The notes under the pieces were generated by a model. The model did no database searches. It was not told where the DNA came from and worked only from the letters and a program-made list of their open reading frames with translations. Positions 45,772-56,295 of a stretch of DNA of 64,000 bases are shown one piece after another. Where the stretch lies: the NCBI RefSeq assembly GCF_002251775.1, contig NZ_NOXX01000207.1, positions 490 to 64,489 of the forward strand. Direction: 5' to 3'. Within the stretch, counting starts at the first letter, position 1. Each line of letters begins with the position of its first letter. The DNA comes from Flavobacterium aurantiibacter. GTDB lineage: Bacteria > Bacteroidota > Bacteroidia > Flavobacteriales > Flavobacteriaceae. The translations under genes were made by a program, and so were the position numbers.

Positions 45772-46764
45772 ATGGCAATATTTAATTTTCAAAAGCCCGA
45801 TAAGGTAATTATGGTCGACTCAACGGACTTCGAAGGAAAGTTCGAATTCAGACCATTAGAACCCGGATACGGTCTTACTGTCGGTAATGCGCTGAGAAGA
45901 GTTCTACTTTCTGCTCTTGAAGGTTATGCCATCACTTCTGTCCGTATTGAAGGTGTAGATCACGAATTCTCCACCATTCCGGGCGTTGTAGAAGACGTAA
46001 CCGAAATCATCTTGAATTTGAAGCAAGTTCGATTCAAACGTCAGATTGAAGATGTTGACAACGAAGCGATCACAATCTCTATTTCAGGTAAAGATCAAAT
46101 AACAGCAGGCGACTTCCAAAAGTTCATCTCTGGTTTCCAAGTTCTTAACCCAGAATTAGTAATCTGTAATCTAGATAGCAAAGTCAATATCAACATGGAA
46201 CTTACGATCGAAAAAGGTCGTGGATACGTTCCTGCTGAAGAAAACAAGAAAGCTAATGCTCCAATCGGAACTATCGCTACAGACTCAATCTACACTCCAG
46301 TAATCAATGTGAAATACGCAATTGAAAACTTCCGTGTAGAGCAAAAAACCGACTACGAAAAGTTAGTGTTCGAAATTAAAACCGATGGGTCTATCACGCC
46401 TAAAGATGCGTTGACAGAAGCTGCAAAAGTTTTGATTCACCACTTTATGCTATTCTCTGACGAGCGTATCACGCTTGAAGCAGACGAAATTGCACAAACT
46501 GAATCGTACGACGAAGAGTCATTGCATATGCGTCAGTTGCTTAAAACGAAGTTGGTCGATATGGATTTATCTGTTCGCGCACTTAACTGCTTGAAAGCCG
46601 CTGAAGTAGAAACACTTGGAGATCTTGTATCTTTCAACAAAAACGACTTAATGAAATTCAGAAACTTTGGTAAGAAATCTCTTACTGAGCTTGACGAGCT
46701 TGTTGCCGTGAAGAACCTTACTTTCGGAATGGACTTAAGCAAATACAAATTAGATAAAGACTAA
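45772..46764 (+). CDS. rpoA: DNA-directed RNA polymerase subunit alpha
   Basis: 330 residues from the ATG at 45772 ([20 protein letters not shown]); the frame stays open upstream through rpsD but has no reason to start there. The N-terminal assembly domain shows [20 protein letters not shown]. The C-terminal domain (about 255-330) carries [20 protein letters not shown], the helix-hairpin-helix that contacts upstream DNA and activators. Confidence 0.98.
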   Translation: MAIFNFQKPDKVIMVDSTDFEGKFEFRPLEPGYGLTVGNALRRVLLSALEGYAITSVRIEGVDHEFSTIPGVVEDVTEIILNLKQVRFKRQIEDVDNEAITISISGKDQITAGDFQKFISGFQVLNPELVICNLDSKVNINMELTIEKGRGYVPAEENKKANAPIGTIATDSIYTPVINVKYAIENFRVEQKTDYEKLVFEIKTDGSITPKDALTEAAKVLIHHFMLFSDERITLEADEIAQTESYDEESLHMRQLLKTKLVDMDLSVRALNCLKAAEVETLGDLVSFNKNDLMKFRNFGKKSLTELDELVAVKNLTFGMDLSKYKLDKD

Positions 46765-46803
46765 CCTGAGTCTGAAGTTTGCAGATTCTAAGTTTATTAA
46801 GAA

Positions 46804-47355
46804 ATGAGACACGGAAAGAAAAATAATCACTTAAGCAGAAAAGCTGGTCACAGACGCGCTTTACTTGCAAATATGGCTTGCTCGTTAATCGAACACAAGC
46901 GAATCAATACTACTGTGGCGAAAGCTAAAGCGCTTCGTTCATACGTAGAGCCTTTGATCACCAAATCAAAAGAAGATACTACGCACAATCGTCGTATCGT
47001 ATTCTCTTACCTACGTAGCAAATACGCTGTAACAGATTTGTTCCGCGACGTTGCTGCTAAAGTAGGAGATCGTCCAGGAGGATACTGCCGAATCATCAAA
47101 TTAGGAAATCGTCTTGGTGACAACGCGGATATGGCGATGATCGAATTAGTTGACTTCAACGAACTTTACAACGGAGGTAAAAAAGAAGTTAAGAAAGCAA
47201 AAAGCAGAAGAGGTGGTAAGTCGAAAGCGGCTGCTACTCCTGAAACCGCTCCAGTTGCCGAAGAAGTTCAAGCTCCAGTTGCCGAAGAAACTGCTGCTCC
47301 AATCGTTGATGAAGCTCCAGAAGCTTCTAACGAAGAGTCAGAAGACAAAGCTTAA
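46804..47355 (+). CDS. rplQ: 50S ribosomal protein L17 with low-complexity C-terminal tail
   Basis: 183 residues. Residues 1 to about 120 are ordinary L17 ([40 protein letters not shown]). The last 60 or so are a basic stretch ([19 protein letters not shown]) followed by an Ala/Pro/Glu-rich acidic tail with repeated APVAEE units. Such tails are seen on other Bacteroidota L17 proteins; no function is evident. Last gene of the operon. Confidence 0.97.
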   Translation: MRHGKKNNHLSRKAGHRRALLANMACSLIEHKRINTTVAKAKALRSYVEPLITKSKEDTTHNRRIVFSYLRSKYAVTDLFRDVAAKVGDRPGGYCRIIKLGNRLGDNADMAMIELVDFNELYNGGKKEVKKAKSRRGGKSKAAATPETAPVAEEVQAPVAEETAAPIVDEAPEASNEESEDKA

Positions 47356-47377
47356 TTACAAAGCAAAACAAACTTTG

Positions 47378-47407
47378 AAAGACCTGCATTTTGTGGGTCT
47401 TTTTTTT
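47378..47407 (+). terminator. Intrinsic terminator of the ribosomal operon
   Basis: Seven-base-pair stem AAAGACC (47378-47384) with GGTCTTT (47396-47402), then a T-run to 47407. It directly follows rplQ. Confidence 0.85.
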
Positions 47408-47455
47408 GGAAAATGGTTTGTGTTTGTAAACCTATGTTAATACCCATTTCTTAGG

Positions 47456-47539
47456 TCTTAATACTGCGGTCATCCGTCTTAATACTCAAGTCTCCAGTCT
47501 TAATACTCCAATCTTAATACTCCTTAGTGCCTAATCCCG
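47456..47539. repeat. Heptamer-phased repeat array B (TCTTAAT/ACTnnnn)
   Basis: Twelve consecutive 7-base units starting at 47456, of which four are TCTTAAT, each followed by ACTnnnn. TCTTAATACT starts at 47456, 47477, 47498 and 47512, spacings of 21, 21 and 14. The array ends with AGTGCCTAATCCCG, like the end of array A at 20512 (AGTAGCTAATCCGC). It fills the first half of the gap between rplQ and carA. Confidence 0.82.
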
Positions 47540-47549
47540 TTTTCCGTTT

Positions 47550-47654
47550 CAAAGCCGCAGCCAAAAACCGCCGCTTGCTGGCCTTTAACAGCAGCTTCCG
47601 TTGGTCGCTGTGTTAAAAACCGCCGCGGTCGGTTTCTGGCCTTGCGGGTTTTCC
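47550..47654. repeat. Dispersed GC-rich hairpin repeat, copy R3
   Basis: Core AGCTTCCGTTGGTCGCTG (47593-47610) is the loop of an exact inner stem TTTAACA (47584-47590) with TGTTAAA (47611-47617). Outer arms at 47550-47570 and 47630-47654 are complementary with few mismatches. It directly follows heptamer array B, in the same order as array A and copy R2 at 20463-20680. No gene lies in the gap. Confidence 0.72.
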
Positions 47655-47697
47655 ACTTCAACCGGGGGCAGGGGTTGCGTGTTTACGTATCAAAGAC

Positions 47698-47705
47698 TAC
47701 TTTTG
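47698..47705 (+). promoter_or_regulatory. -7 promoter box TACTTTTG of carA
   Basis: A full TAnnTTTG match followed by C. The predicted start near 47711 lies downstream of the in-frame ATG at 47707 and upstream of the one at 47722, so the latter should be the real carA start. Confidence 0.6.
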
Positions 47706-47721
47706 CATGAACAACACAACT

Positions 47722-48825
47722 ATGAAATATCAACAACGCGATGCAGCCATCCTTCTCCTTGCAGATGGCACTATCTTCCACGGAAAATCGATTGGAATAC
47801 CAGGAAAAGCAACTGGCGAACTTTGTTTTAACACCGGAATGACCGGCTATCAGGAAATCTTTACCGACCCGTCGTACTTCGGTCAGCTTATGGTGACAAC
47901 CAATGCCCACATTGGTAATTACGGCGTTAACCGCAACGAAAAGGAATCCGGATCTATAAAAATTGCGGGCTTGATTTGTCGTAATTTTAGTTTTCAGCAC
48001 TCGCGTCCCGATTCAGATGGTAATCTATTCGATTATTTTAAAGCACAAAGTTTAATCGCAATCAGCGATGTTGATACACGTGCGTTAACGGCTTACATCC
48101 GCGATCACGGCGCTCAAAACGCCATCATTTGCACAGACGAGACGCCCGTTGATGAACTAAAATCGATTTTAAAGGCGGTTCCCGATATGAAAGGTCTAGA
48201 ATTAGCCAGCAGAGTATCGGCTACCGAACCTTATTTCTACGGCAATCCTGAAGCTAAGTTCCGAATTTCAGCACTCGATTTAGGAATCAAAGAAAATATT
48301 CTTCGTCACTTAGCAAGCCGCGACTGTTACATCAAAGTATTTCCGTACAACAGTGCTTTTTCTGATTTAAGTAGTTTTAATCCGCACGGTTATTTCTTGT
48401 CAAACGGTCCTGGCGACCCAGAACCGCTTACGGAAGTTATTGCTTTGGCAAAAGAAATTATTAGTCGCGATCTTCCTCTATTTGGAATTTGTCTCGGACA
48501 TCAGCTTATCGGATTGGCTAATGATGTTCCAACGTACAAGATGTTTAACGGCCATCGCGGAATCAACCATCCTGTTTTCAATGTAGTAACTGGAAAAGGC
48601 GAAATTACATCCCAAAATCACGGATTTGCAGTAGAGCGTGCCGCGGTTGAAGCGCATTCCGAACTTGAAATCACTCACCTTCACTTAAACGACGGAACTA
48701 TTGCAGGAATGCGAATGAAAAATAAACCCGTATTTTCAGTACAATACCATCCCGAAGCAAGTCCAGGACCTAACGATTCGATTTATTTATTTGATGCGTT
48801 TGTTGCAACTTTAGATCAAGATTAA
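47722..48825 (+). CDS. carA: Carbamoyl-phosphate synthase small (glutaminase) subunit
   Basis: 367 residues from the ATG at 47722, chosen from the promoter box. The class I glutamine amidotransferase supplies ammonia from glutamine to CarB for arginine and pyrimidine synthesis. The N-terminal domain opens AAILLLADGTIFHGKSIG. The glutaminase domain has LFGICLGHQLIG (nucleophile Cys) and QYHPEASPGPNDS (His and Glu). carB is not in this window, so the two subunits are encoded apart or carB lies outside. Confidence 0.96.
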   Translation: MKYQQRDAAILLLADGTIFHGKSIGIPGKATGELCFNTGMTGYQEIFTDPSYFGQLMVTTNAHIGNYGVNRNEKESGSIKIAGLICRNFSFQHSRPDSDGNLFDYFKAQSLIAISDVDTRALTAYIRDHGAQNAIICTDETPVDELKSILKAVPDMKGLELASRVSATEPYFYGNPEAKFRISALDLGIKENILRHLASRDCYIKVFPYNSAFSDLSSFNPHGYFLSNGPGDPEPLTEVIALAKEIISRDLPLFGICLGHQLIGLANDVPTYKMFNGHRGINHPVFNVVTGKGEITSQNHGFAVERAAVEAHSELEITHLHLNDGTIAGMRMKNKPVFSVQYHPEASPGPNDSIYLFDAFVATLDQD

Positions 48826-48935
48826 TAAATGAGTTAGATTTTTTCTGGAGGAATCGGGTGCTTATACATTTCCTTTACAGACGTGCTTCTTATTAAAGGT
48901 CTAAATAGCATCACATCACAAATACGATATAGCAT

Positions 48936-49412
48936 ATGAAAAACGCTCTCAGTTTAGATAAATGGCTTGAGATTGCAGCGCTTTCAATGTTCGCTATTCT
49001 TTTGGGCTTTTCGATCTATCTTTATTTTAATTTGCCAGAAACTATTGCAACACATTTTAATGCAGTGGGTAAAGCCGATGCATACGGTCCTAAATCCACC
49101 GTATTTATCTTGCCTGGAATTTATTTGTTCTTACAGTTGTTACTGAGTTCAATTTCGCTGTCATCAGATTTGCTGAATACGCCAGTTGAAATTACAGCAG
49201 AAAATCAAGAACGCCAGATTGAATTGGGAAGACGTTTTTTACTTGTGCTCAGAATTGTTGTTGGTTTTATCTTTTTAAGTATCGAATATGCAGCTTATGG
49301 TTTAGGCGATAAAATCGACGACGATTTAACTATCTGGTTGCTGCCTCTGATTATACTGCTTCTTGCCATTCCAATTGTTGGATATATCGTATTAGCCCGA
49401 CGTGCCCGCTAA
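48936..49412 (+). CDS. DUF1648 domain-containing membrane protein
   Basis: 158 residues with about four membrane segments. After the first segment comes YFNLPETIATHFNAVGKADAYGPKS, whose HFN...G..D..G.K pattern defines DUF1648. The domain occurs in SdpI-like and other small membrane proteins, without a settled role. It is 110 bases after carA and converges with the MBOAT gene, seven bases apart. Confidence 0.78.
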   Translation: MKNALSLDKWLEIAALSMFAILLGFSIYLYFNLPETIATHFNAVGKADAYGPKSTVFILPGIYLFLQLLLSSISLSSDLLNTPVEITAENQERQIELGRRFLLVLRIVVGFIFLSIEYAAYGLGDKIDDDLTIWLLPLIILLLAIPIVGYIVLARRAR

Positions 49413-49419
49413 CTGGCTT

Positions 49420-50901
49420 TTAAAACTGAAAATAGATAAAGGTTGTTCTTGTAGTAAATACACCAAAAACCAGAATTGAAAGTAACAGCAGTAAACACTT
49501 TGTATACTGGTATTTTCCGAAAATAGGATGTTCTCTTCCGCGTGATAGCCAGTCTATTCCAACAAATAGTACTAGCAGAACAATGGTTAGTTTTGTGTTT
49601 TCTGGCCATCCGCTGCTGTTTTTGTATTTTGAGAATGCTAGTAGGTTTTCAATATAAAGAAAGGCTTCATTGATGCTTTTGGAACGGAAGAAAATCCAAG
49701 CGAAGCAAACAAGTAGGAATGTTACAGACATCTGAAACAACTCTTGTAATCGCGGAATCATTCTATGTTCCGCAACAATACCAAGATGCTTTTTTGTTTG
49801 GTTTAGAAAAATTAAAGGAAGGAAAAATAATGCGTGCAGCAATCCCCAAAAAACAAAAGTTAGGTTAGCTCCATGCCAGAAACCACTGAGTAAAAAAACA
49901 ATTAAGGTATTTCGAATCGTTTTTACTTTTCCTTGCCGGTTCCCACCCAATGGGATGTACACATAGTCGCGAAACCAATTGGAAAGCGACAAGTGCCAGC
50001 GACGCCAAAACTCGGCTATATCTCTCGAAAAATAAGGTTGTTTGAAATTTTGAATCAGCTCTATTCCGAAGAGTTTTGAGGTACCTAGTGCTATGTCGGA
50101 ATAACCAGAAAAGTCGCCGTATATCTGAAAAGCGAAACAAATAGCGCCAAGTGCTAAAAACGTTGAGTCGTGATTTTCGCTGTTGTCGAAAGCTGCATTC
50201 GCCACAACGGCACACTGGTCGGCAACGACAACTTTCTTGAAAAAGCCCCAAGCGATTTGATAAAATCCTTGAATCGCCGCGTCGTAACTGAACTTTCGCG
50301 ATTTTTTTAGCTGTGGTAACAAATGCGTAGCTCGCTCGATGGGGCCTGCAACTAATAAAGGGAAATAGCTTACAAACAAGGCATAAGTTATAATATTTCT
50401 TTCTGGCTTTATTCGCTCTTTGTAAACGTCGATTATATAAGAAATTCCGTGGAACGTGTAGAACGATATTCCAACTGGCAGAATTATCTCTAGGCTATGC
50501 ATTCCTATGTTAAATCCGATATTTTCTAGTAACTGGCTGAACGAGTCGATGAAAAAGTTGACGTACTTAAAATAGCCAAGAAATGCCAAATTCATTCCGA
50601 CGCTTACCCAAAGCCAAAGTTTTCGTTTTTTTAGAACCTTTTCTCGGTCTATTTTAAACGCACAATAATAGTCGAGCAGCGTAGAAAACCCCAACAGAGC
50701 CAAAAATCGGTAGTCCCAAAAACCATAAAATAAAAAGCTCGCACCTAATAGTAAGCTGTTTTGCCATTTGATGCTGTTTTGAAAACGGATCCAATACAAA
50801 CCGAAAACGATTGGTAAAAAGAGCGCATAATCAAACGAATTAAACAGCACAGTTTTTTGTTTATTAGGTGTTGAAAGTAGGAATTTTTTACCAAACACCA
50901 T
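49420..50901 (-). CDS. MBOAT-family membrane O-acyltransferase (AlgI-like)
   Basis: 493 residues with about ten membrane segments. The AlgI/DltB-type MBOAT signatures are FWRRWHLSLSNWFRDYVYIP with GGNRQGK, and the presumed catalytic His in SGFWHGANLTFVFWGL. Family members transfer acyl groups to exported polysaccharides or teichoic acids. The acceptor here is unknown, and no partner SGNH (AlgX/DltD-like) gene is adjacent. The start is uncertain: the ATG at 50901 adds seventeen residues before LFNSFDYALFLPIVF, which normally begins the family, so a GTG at 50850 is a good alternative. Confidence 0.88.
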   Translation of the reverse strand: MVFGKKFLLSTPNKQKTVLFNSFDYALFLPIVFGLYWIRFQNSIKWQNSLLLGASFLFYGFWDYRFLALLGFSTLLDYYCAFKIDREKVLKKRKLWLWVSVGMNLAFLGYFKYVNFFIDSFSQLLENIGFNIGMHSLEIILPVGISFYTFHGISYIIDVYKERIKPERNIITYALFVSYFPLLVAGPIERATHLLPQLKKSRKFSYDAAIQGFYQIAWGFFKKVVVADQCAVVANAAFDNSENHDSTFLALGAICFAFQIYGDFSGYSDIALGTSKLFGIELIQNFKQPYFSRDIAEFWRRWHLSLSNWFRDYVYIPLGGNRQGKVKTIRNTLIVFLLSGFWHGANLTFVFWGLLHALFFLPLIFLNQTKKHLGIVAEHRMIPRLQELFQMSVTFLLVCFAWIFFRSKSINEAFLYIENLLAFSKYKNSSGWPENTKLTIVLLVLFVGIDWLSRGREHPIFGKYQYTKCLLLLLSILVFGVFTTRTTFIYFQF

Positions 50902-52492
<1,591 letters not shown>

Positions 52493-52510
52493 GTAATTAC
52501 TATACTTTGT

Positions 52511-52538
52511 AAGACCCGGATTTTGTCCGGGTTTTTTT
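52511..52538 (+). terminator. Intrinsic terminator of eno
   Basis: Perfect stem ACCCGGA (52514-52520) with TCCGGGT (52526-52532), a five-base loop and a T7 run. Confidence 0.9.
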
Positions 52539-52660
52539 GTGCAATTAAGTCAATGAATATCAGTTTTTAACCCCAAGATTTGATGGAAATCTAATCCATT
52601 AACGCAACCCGATTCATTTTTGTTTATCCTATGGTTGTAACCTTTAAACAAACCCAGGAC

Positions 52661-55498
52661 ATGAAACAGAAATTACTTCTATTGCTCTTTGTAGCATGGA
52701 GCGGATTTTCCCAGCAGGTAAATTTCACCGATCCAAATTTGAAGGCGTTCCTTCTTGTAGCGGGAACAAGTTTTTCAAATGCCTTTGACGAAAATTATAA
52801 TCCAATTGCTGTCGATGCAGACGGCGATGGTGAAATATCTACTCAAGAAGCTCAAGCCGTTTACTATTTAGATATCGCCTTTTTTGATATCAGTAGCATT
52901 GGTGGTTTGGAGGCTTTTACCAATCTGCGAATGCTCGACTGTTCATATACAAACTTGCAGGGTCAGTCGATAGATTTAACAACTCTTACCAATTTGGAAG
53001 TACTGCGTATAAGCAATTGCGGTATCGCCGATTTAAACATCGCCGGATTAAACGCACTTAAAACTTTGTATGCCGACCAAAATAACCTTATTGGTTTCAG
53101 CCTCTCCAATCATAATGCGATAGAAGCTATTTCATTGTCCGCTAACCAATTGACGGCTATTAATTTGGCGAATCTTCCTGGCTTGAAACTTTTAAATGTA
53201 AATCAAAATCAACTAACAGCGCTAGGATTAGACAATACGCCAGCTCTAGAAAATCTGATGTTTTTCAGTAACTCGATTAGTCAGGTAGATTTTTCAGGTT
53301 TTCAGTTCCTGCGAAGCATTATCGGTTACGATAATAATTTGACAACAGTCGACGTGTCATCTAACCCTAATTTATTCGAGCTTGGTTTAAGCGATAACGA
53401 AATCACTTCGGTAAATTTTTCAGCTACAAATGCACTACTGTACACGGTTAATTTGTCTAATAATCTGCTAACATCGATCGATGTTTCTGGATTAATATCA
53501 TTATCCGATTTAGCACTAACAAATAACCAGATTAGTTCGTTAGATGTCGCTTCAAATGCATCCCTACGCGGTTTGTTTGTGTCGCAAAACAGTTTGAGCC
53601 AGCTCGATGTATCGGCAAATCTTATGTTGAATATACTCGAATGTGCTAGCAACAACTTAACGGAATTAAATCTAGAAGGTTTGAGTTTTCTTTATCAATT
53701 AGATTGCAGCTATAACGCACTTACAAGCCTGTCTCTAGAAACAAATACCGCTATTTATTCGTTGCGCTGCAATAATAATGCATTAACTGCTTTAGATGTT
53801 TCAGGTCAGCCGACTCTTTATGTTTTGGATTTTTCATCGAATCCTATTTCAGAAATCGATTTAAGTACGCAAATGTATTTGTCGGAACTTTATGCAAACA
53901 ACACCAATGTAGTTGATTTGGATTTATCGAATGCCTCATACTTGTTTGTAGTGCGATTCGCTCCAAACGAAAATCTTGAATCGGTTAATTTAAAGAATAA
54001 CGGTTTTCAGGATATCTCATTCTCTGGAAACGATTTTACGCAAGTTCCTAATTTGCAATTTATTTGTGTAGATGAATTTGAAACGACGTTCTTTCAGTAT
54101 TACGTCAATCAAGTAAATCCGAACATCATCGTAAACGGATATTGTACGTTTGAACCTACAGGAACATTCAATACAATTTCAGGTGTTGCGCGATTCGACT
54201 TCGACAACGATGGTTGCGAAGATGCCGATTTACCCGTGCCGAATCTTCAAATAAACATCACAAATGGTCAAGGAAGCGGAGCTTATTTCACTAACGAAAG
54301 CGGAACCTTTGCATTTGCAGTTCCCGCCGGAACCTATACGTTAAATGCTTCGATTGCCAATGCAGAAGCTTTTCAAATTTCTCCATCACAATCAACCGTT
54401 TCCTTTACAGAGGAAGACGGCGCTCAAACCGCAACCGTTGATTTTTGCTTGACACCAATAAATCCGACTGCCGACGGAGAAATTACCGTACTTCCGTTTT
54501 CTGTTCCGTACATTGGATACGAAACGTATTACCAAATTATCGTCACAAACAAAGGCAGCTTACCTATATCTGGAACGGTTTTCTTTAACTTCGATGGAGA
54601 TGTTGCATATTTAAGTATTGCTTCGCCTTTCGCCGATTCGGTAACCGCGAATCAAGCAGCTTTTAACGTAGATCAGTTATTGCCTTTTGAACAACGTACT
54701 ATTATAGTAGCTTTGATGTTTCAGGCTGATCCTACGGTAGCACTTCCAATAGATTCATTTAATTTCTCAGCTCAGTTCGTGATTAATCAAACCGATGTTA
54801 ACCCAGACGACAATACATTCGAGTTTATACAATCAACACAAGAGGCTCAAATTGAAAATGCAGTTTTCTGTTTGGAAGGCGAAACAGTTGATGCGTCGGA
54901 AATTGGAGAATACCTGCACTATGCAGTAAGCTTTAGAAATACCGGTACAACAGCAGCTCCTTTTGTAGTGTTGCGTTCCGAGTTAGACGGAAATAGCTTC
55001 GATTTAAGTTCCATTCAAGTAGTTAGCGCCACTTCTCCAGTAACTACACAAATCACAGGAAATGTACTGGAATTGATTTTTGAAGATTTAAATCTGCAAC
55101 CGGGTGCTGAAGGAGACGTACTGCTCAGAATGAAGTCGAACCCTAATTTACAACCTGGCGATACAGTGGCGTATGGCACTTCAGTTTATCTGGATTACGA
55201 CACCATGGTTAACACTAATTTAGCCCAAACAACGTTCCAAGCTGCTCCACTTTCTGTTGACGACAATGAAGTTACTGTTGGCGTTTATCCAAATCCAACG
55301 AGCAGTAAACTATTCATCGACGCCAAGAATAAAACAATTGGAAAAATTGCTGTTAGCGATCTTGCAGGAAAGCAAGTTTTAACCACAACATATAACAATA
55401 CCACCGGAATCGACGTGCAAAGTTTAGCCCCAGGCATGTATATACTTAATGTGGAAACATCCAACGGTAAATCCGTTCAAAAATTTATGAAAAAGTAA
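52661..55498 (+). CDS. Secreted leucine-rich-repeat protein with T9SS sorting domain
   Basis: 945 residues from the ATG at 52661, which opens the signal peptide MKQKLLLLLFVAWSGFSQ; an ATG thirty bases upstream is not needed. Residues about 60-470 are some eighteen repeats of 20-21 residues of the type LxxLDVSxNxxLxxLxLxxN (for example NQISSLDVASNASLRGLFVS). A FDFDNDGCEDADLPVPN stretch opens a Cna-B/SdrD-like beta domain (about 500-590), then a DUF11-like domain region (about 600-830). The C-terminus VGVYPNPTSSKLFIDAKNK...KFMKK is a T9SS type A sorting domain. Likely cell-surface binding or adhesion; the ligand is unknown. Confidence 0.92.
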   Translation: MKQKLLLLLFVAWSGFSQQVNFTDPNLKAFLLVAGTSFSNAFDENYNPIAVDADGDGEISTQEAQAVYYLDIAFFDISSIGGLEAFTNLRMLDCSYTNLQGQSIDLTTLTNLEVLRISNCGIADLNIAGLNALKTLYADQNNLIGFSLSNHNAIEAISLSANQLTAINLANLPGLKLLNVNQNQLTALGLDNTPALENLMFFSNSISQVDFSGFQFLRSIIGYDNNLTTVDVSSNPNLFELGLSDNEITSVNFSATNALLYTVNLSNNLLTSIDVSGLISLSDLALTNNQISSLDVASNASLRGLFVSQNSLSQLDVSANLMLNILECASNNLTELNLEGLSFLYQLDCSYNALTSLSLETNTAIYSLRCNNNALTALDVSGQPTLYVLDFSSNPISEIDLSTQMYLSELYANNTNVVDLDLSNASYLFVVRFAPNENLESVNLKNNGFQDISFSGNDFTQVPNLQFICVDEFETTFFQYYVNQVNPNIIVNGYCTFEPTGTFNTISGVARFDFDNDGCEDADLPVPNLQINITNGQGSGAYFTNESGTFAFAVPAGTYTLNASIANAEAFQISPSQSTVSFTEEDGAQTATVDFCLTPINPTADGEITVLPFSVPYIGYETYYQIIVTNKGSLPISGTVFFNFDGDVAYLSIASPFADSVTANQAAFNVDQLLPFEQRTIIVALMFQADPTVALPIDSFNFSAQFVINQTDVNPDDNTFEFIQSTQEAQIENAVFCLEGETVDASEIGEYLHYAVSFRNTGTTAAPFVVLRSELDGNSFDLSSIQVVSATSPVTTQITGNVLELIFEDLNLQPGAEGDVLLRMKSNPNLQPGDTVAYGTSVYLDYDTMVNTNLAQTTFQAAPLSVDDNEVTVGVYPNPTSSKLFIDAKNKTIGKIAVSDLAGKQVLTTTYNNTTGIDVQSLAPGMYILNVETSNGKSVQKFMKK

Positions 55499-55528
55499 AT
55501 TACAGAAGTTCTCAGTATTTTACGAGGG

Positions 55529-55560
55529 AAAGTCGGCCATTTGAGCCGACTTTTTCTTTT
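55529..55560 (+). terminator. Intrinsic terminator of the leucine-rich-repeat gene
   Basis: Nine-base-pair stem AAAGTCGGC (55529-55537) with GCCGACTTT (55545-55553), then TTCTTTT. It separates this gene from the unknown gene and kinase pair. Confidence 0.88.
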
Positions 55561-55599
55561 TTCTAACCACTGTGTTAAATTTTTAAATGAACCAAAAAA

Positions 55600-55615
55600 T
55601 ACCTATAAGTAGGTA
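55600..55615. promoter_or_regulatory. Inverted heptamer pair TACCTAT-AA-GTAGGTA, candidate operator
   Basis: Arms TACCTA and TAGGTA are perfectly inverted; counted as heptamers the layout is 7-2-7, as in NarL-type sites. The centre (55607.5) lies at about -44.5 of the start predicted from the TAAGTTTG box at 55638-55645. That is an activator-type position for the gene at 55669. The neighbouring NarL/FixJ regulator (57093) is the obvious candidate protein; this is inferred. Confidence 0.5.
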
Positions 55616-55637
55616 GTTTTTAGTTTTTGCTTCTCTA

Positions 55638-55645
55638 TAAGTTTG
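55638..55645 (+). promoter_or_regulatory. -7 promoter box TAAGTTTG of the unknown gene at 55669
   Basis: A full TAnnTTTG match. No TTTG lies at -33 (TTTT at 55617-55620 instead), which fits a promoter needing an activator. The predicted start near 55652 leaves a leader of about 17 bases and excludes an in-frame start at 55627. Confidence 0.5.
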
Positions 55646-55668
55646 GACATGTAAAAAACAACTTTGTT

Positions 55669-56202
55669 ATGTCTATCATTGTTAATTACCCGCACAAACC
55701 ATATTCGGTGAGAAATTCTCGAAATTTTAGTTCAGGAAGCATCGATGTGCAAATTATTTTGCCAGAGGAAGTAAACGGATTGCCCTTACATTTTGAAATA
55801 GGGCCGGTTTACAATATTTCAAGTGGTATTCGAAACGCGATTATGATTTACCTCAAAGAAAAAAGTGGTAACGACATCAACGTATCAAGAGAATCATCTT
55901 TCTTAATCAACAAGAGTTTCAACATCAATCTCGACAATTTAATCGCAGTAGAAGGGAGCAGAGACATTAATTTTTCACGCGATAGCATTCACGTTTACGT
56001 TTGTCATCAAGCTCCCGAATTACGAAATATTAACGATGTAGTTTATTGCCAAAATCATGTTCCAGGTCCCGCTACATTAGCAAGTTTGTTACTTGAAGAA
56101 AGCAGGTACTTTGCAGTTAATGGCGATAGTTTTTTTGAGGATGATCCTTCACAAGTTCCAAGTTTTCCAACAAAATACGGAATGGGAGTCATTAGAAATT
56201 AA
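55669..56202 (+). CDS. Protein of unknown function upstream of the kinase/regulator pair
   Basis: 177 residues with no signal peptide, membrane segment or family motif that I recognise. It begins MSIIVNYPHKPYSVRNSRNF and contains several short beta-strand-like segments (IDVQIILPEEV; LHFEIGPVYNIS) and a hydrophilic centre rich in Asn, Asp and Ser. The last 30 residues (EDDPSQVPSFPTKYGMGVIRN) look extended. It is the only gene between the terminator at 55529 and the kinase gene, 93 bases downstream, so it may belong to the same unit or be its target. Confidence 0.6.
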   Translation: MSIIVNYPHKPYSVRNSRNFSSGSIDVQIILPEEVNGLPLHFEIGPVYNISSGIRNAIMIYLKEKSGNDINVSRESSFLINKSFNINLDNLIAVEGSRDINFSRDSIHVYVCHQAPELRNINDVVYCQNHVPGPATLASLLLEESRYFAVNGDSFFEDDPSQVPSFPTKYGMGVIRN

Positions 56203-56295
56203 ATCGAGTCAAAACAAAAAAATAACAAAAAACAGTTTCTGATTTACTAATTGCTGTCGCTACATGGATATTTAGCAGCAGCCAAAAAATAAAAA

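Noticed and set aside
47456-47539. CRISPR array
   Set aside because: The unit is only seven bases, degenerate, without spacers, and no cas gene is present.
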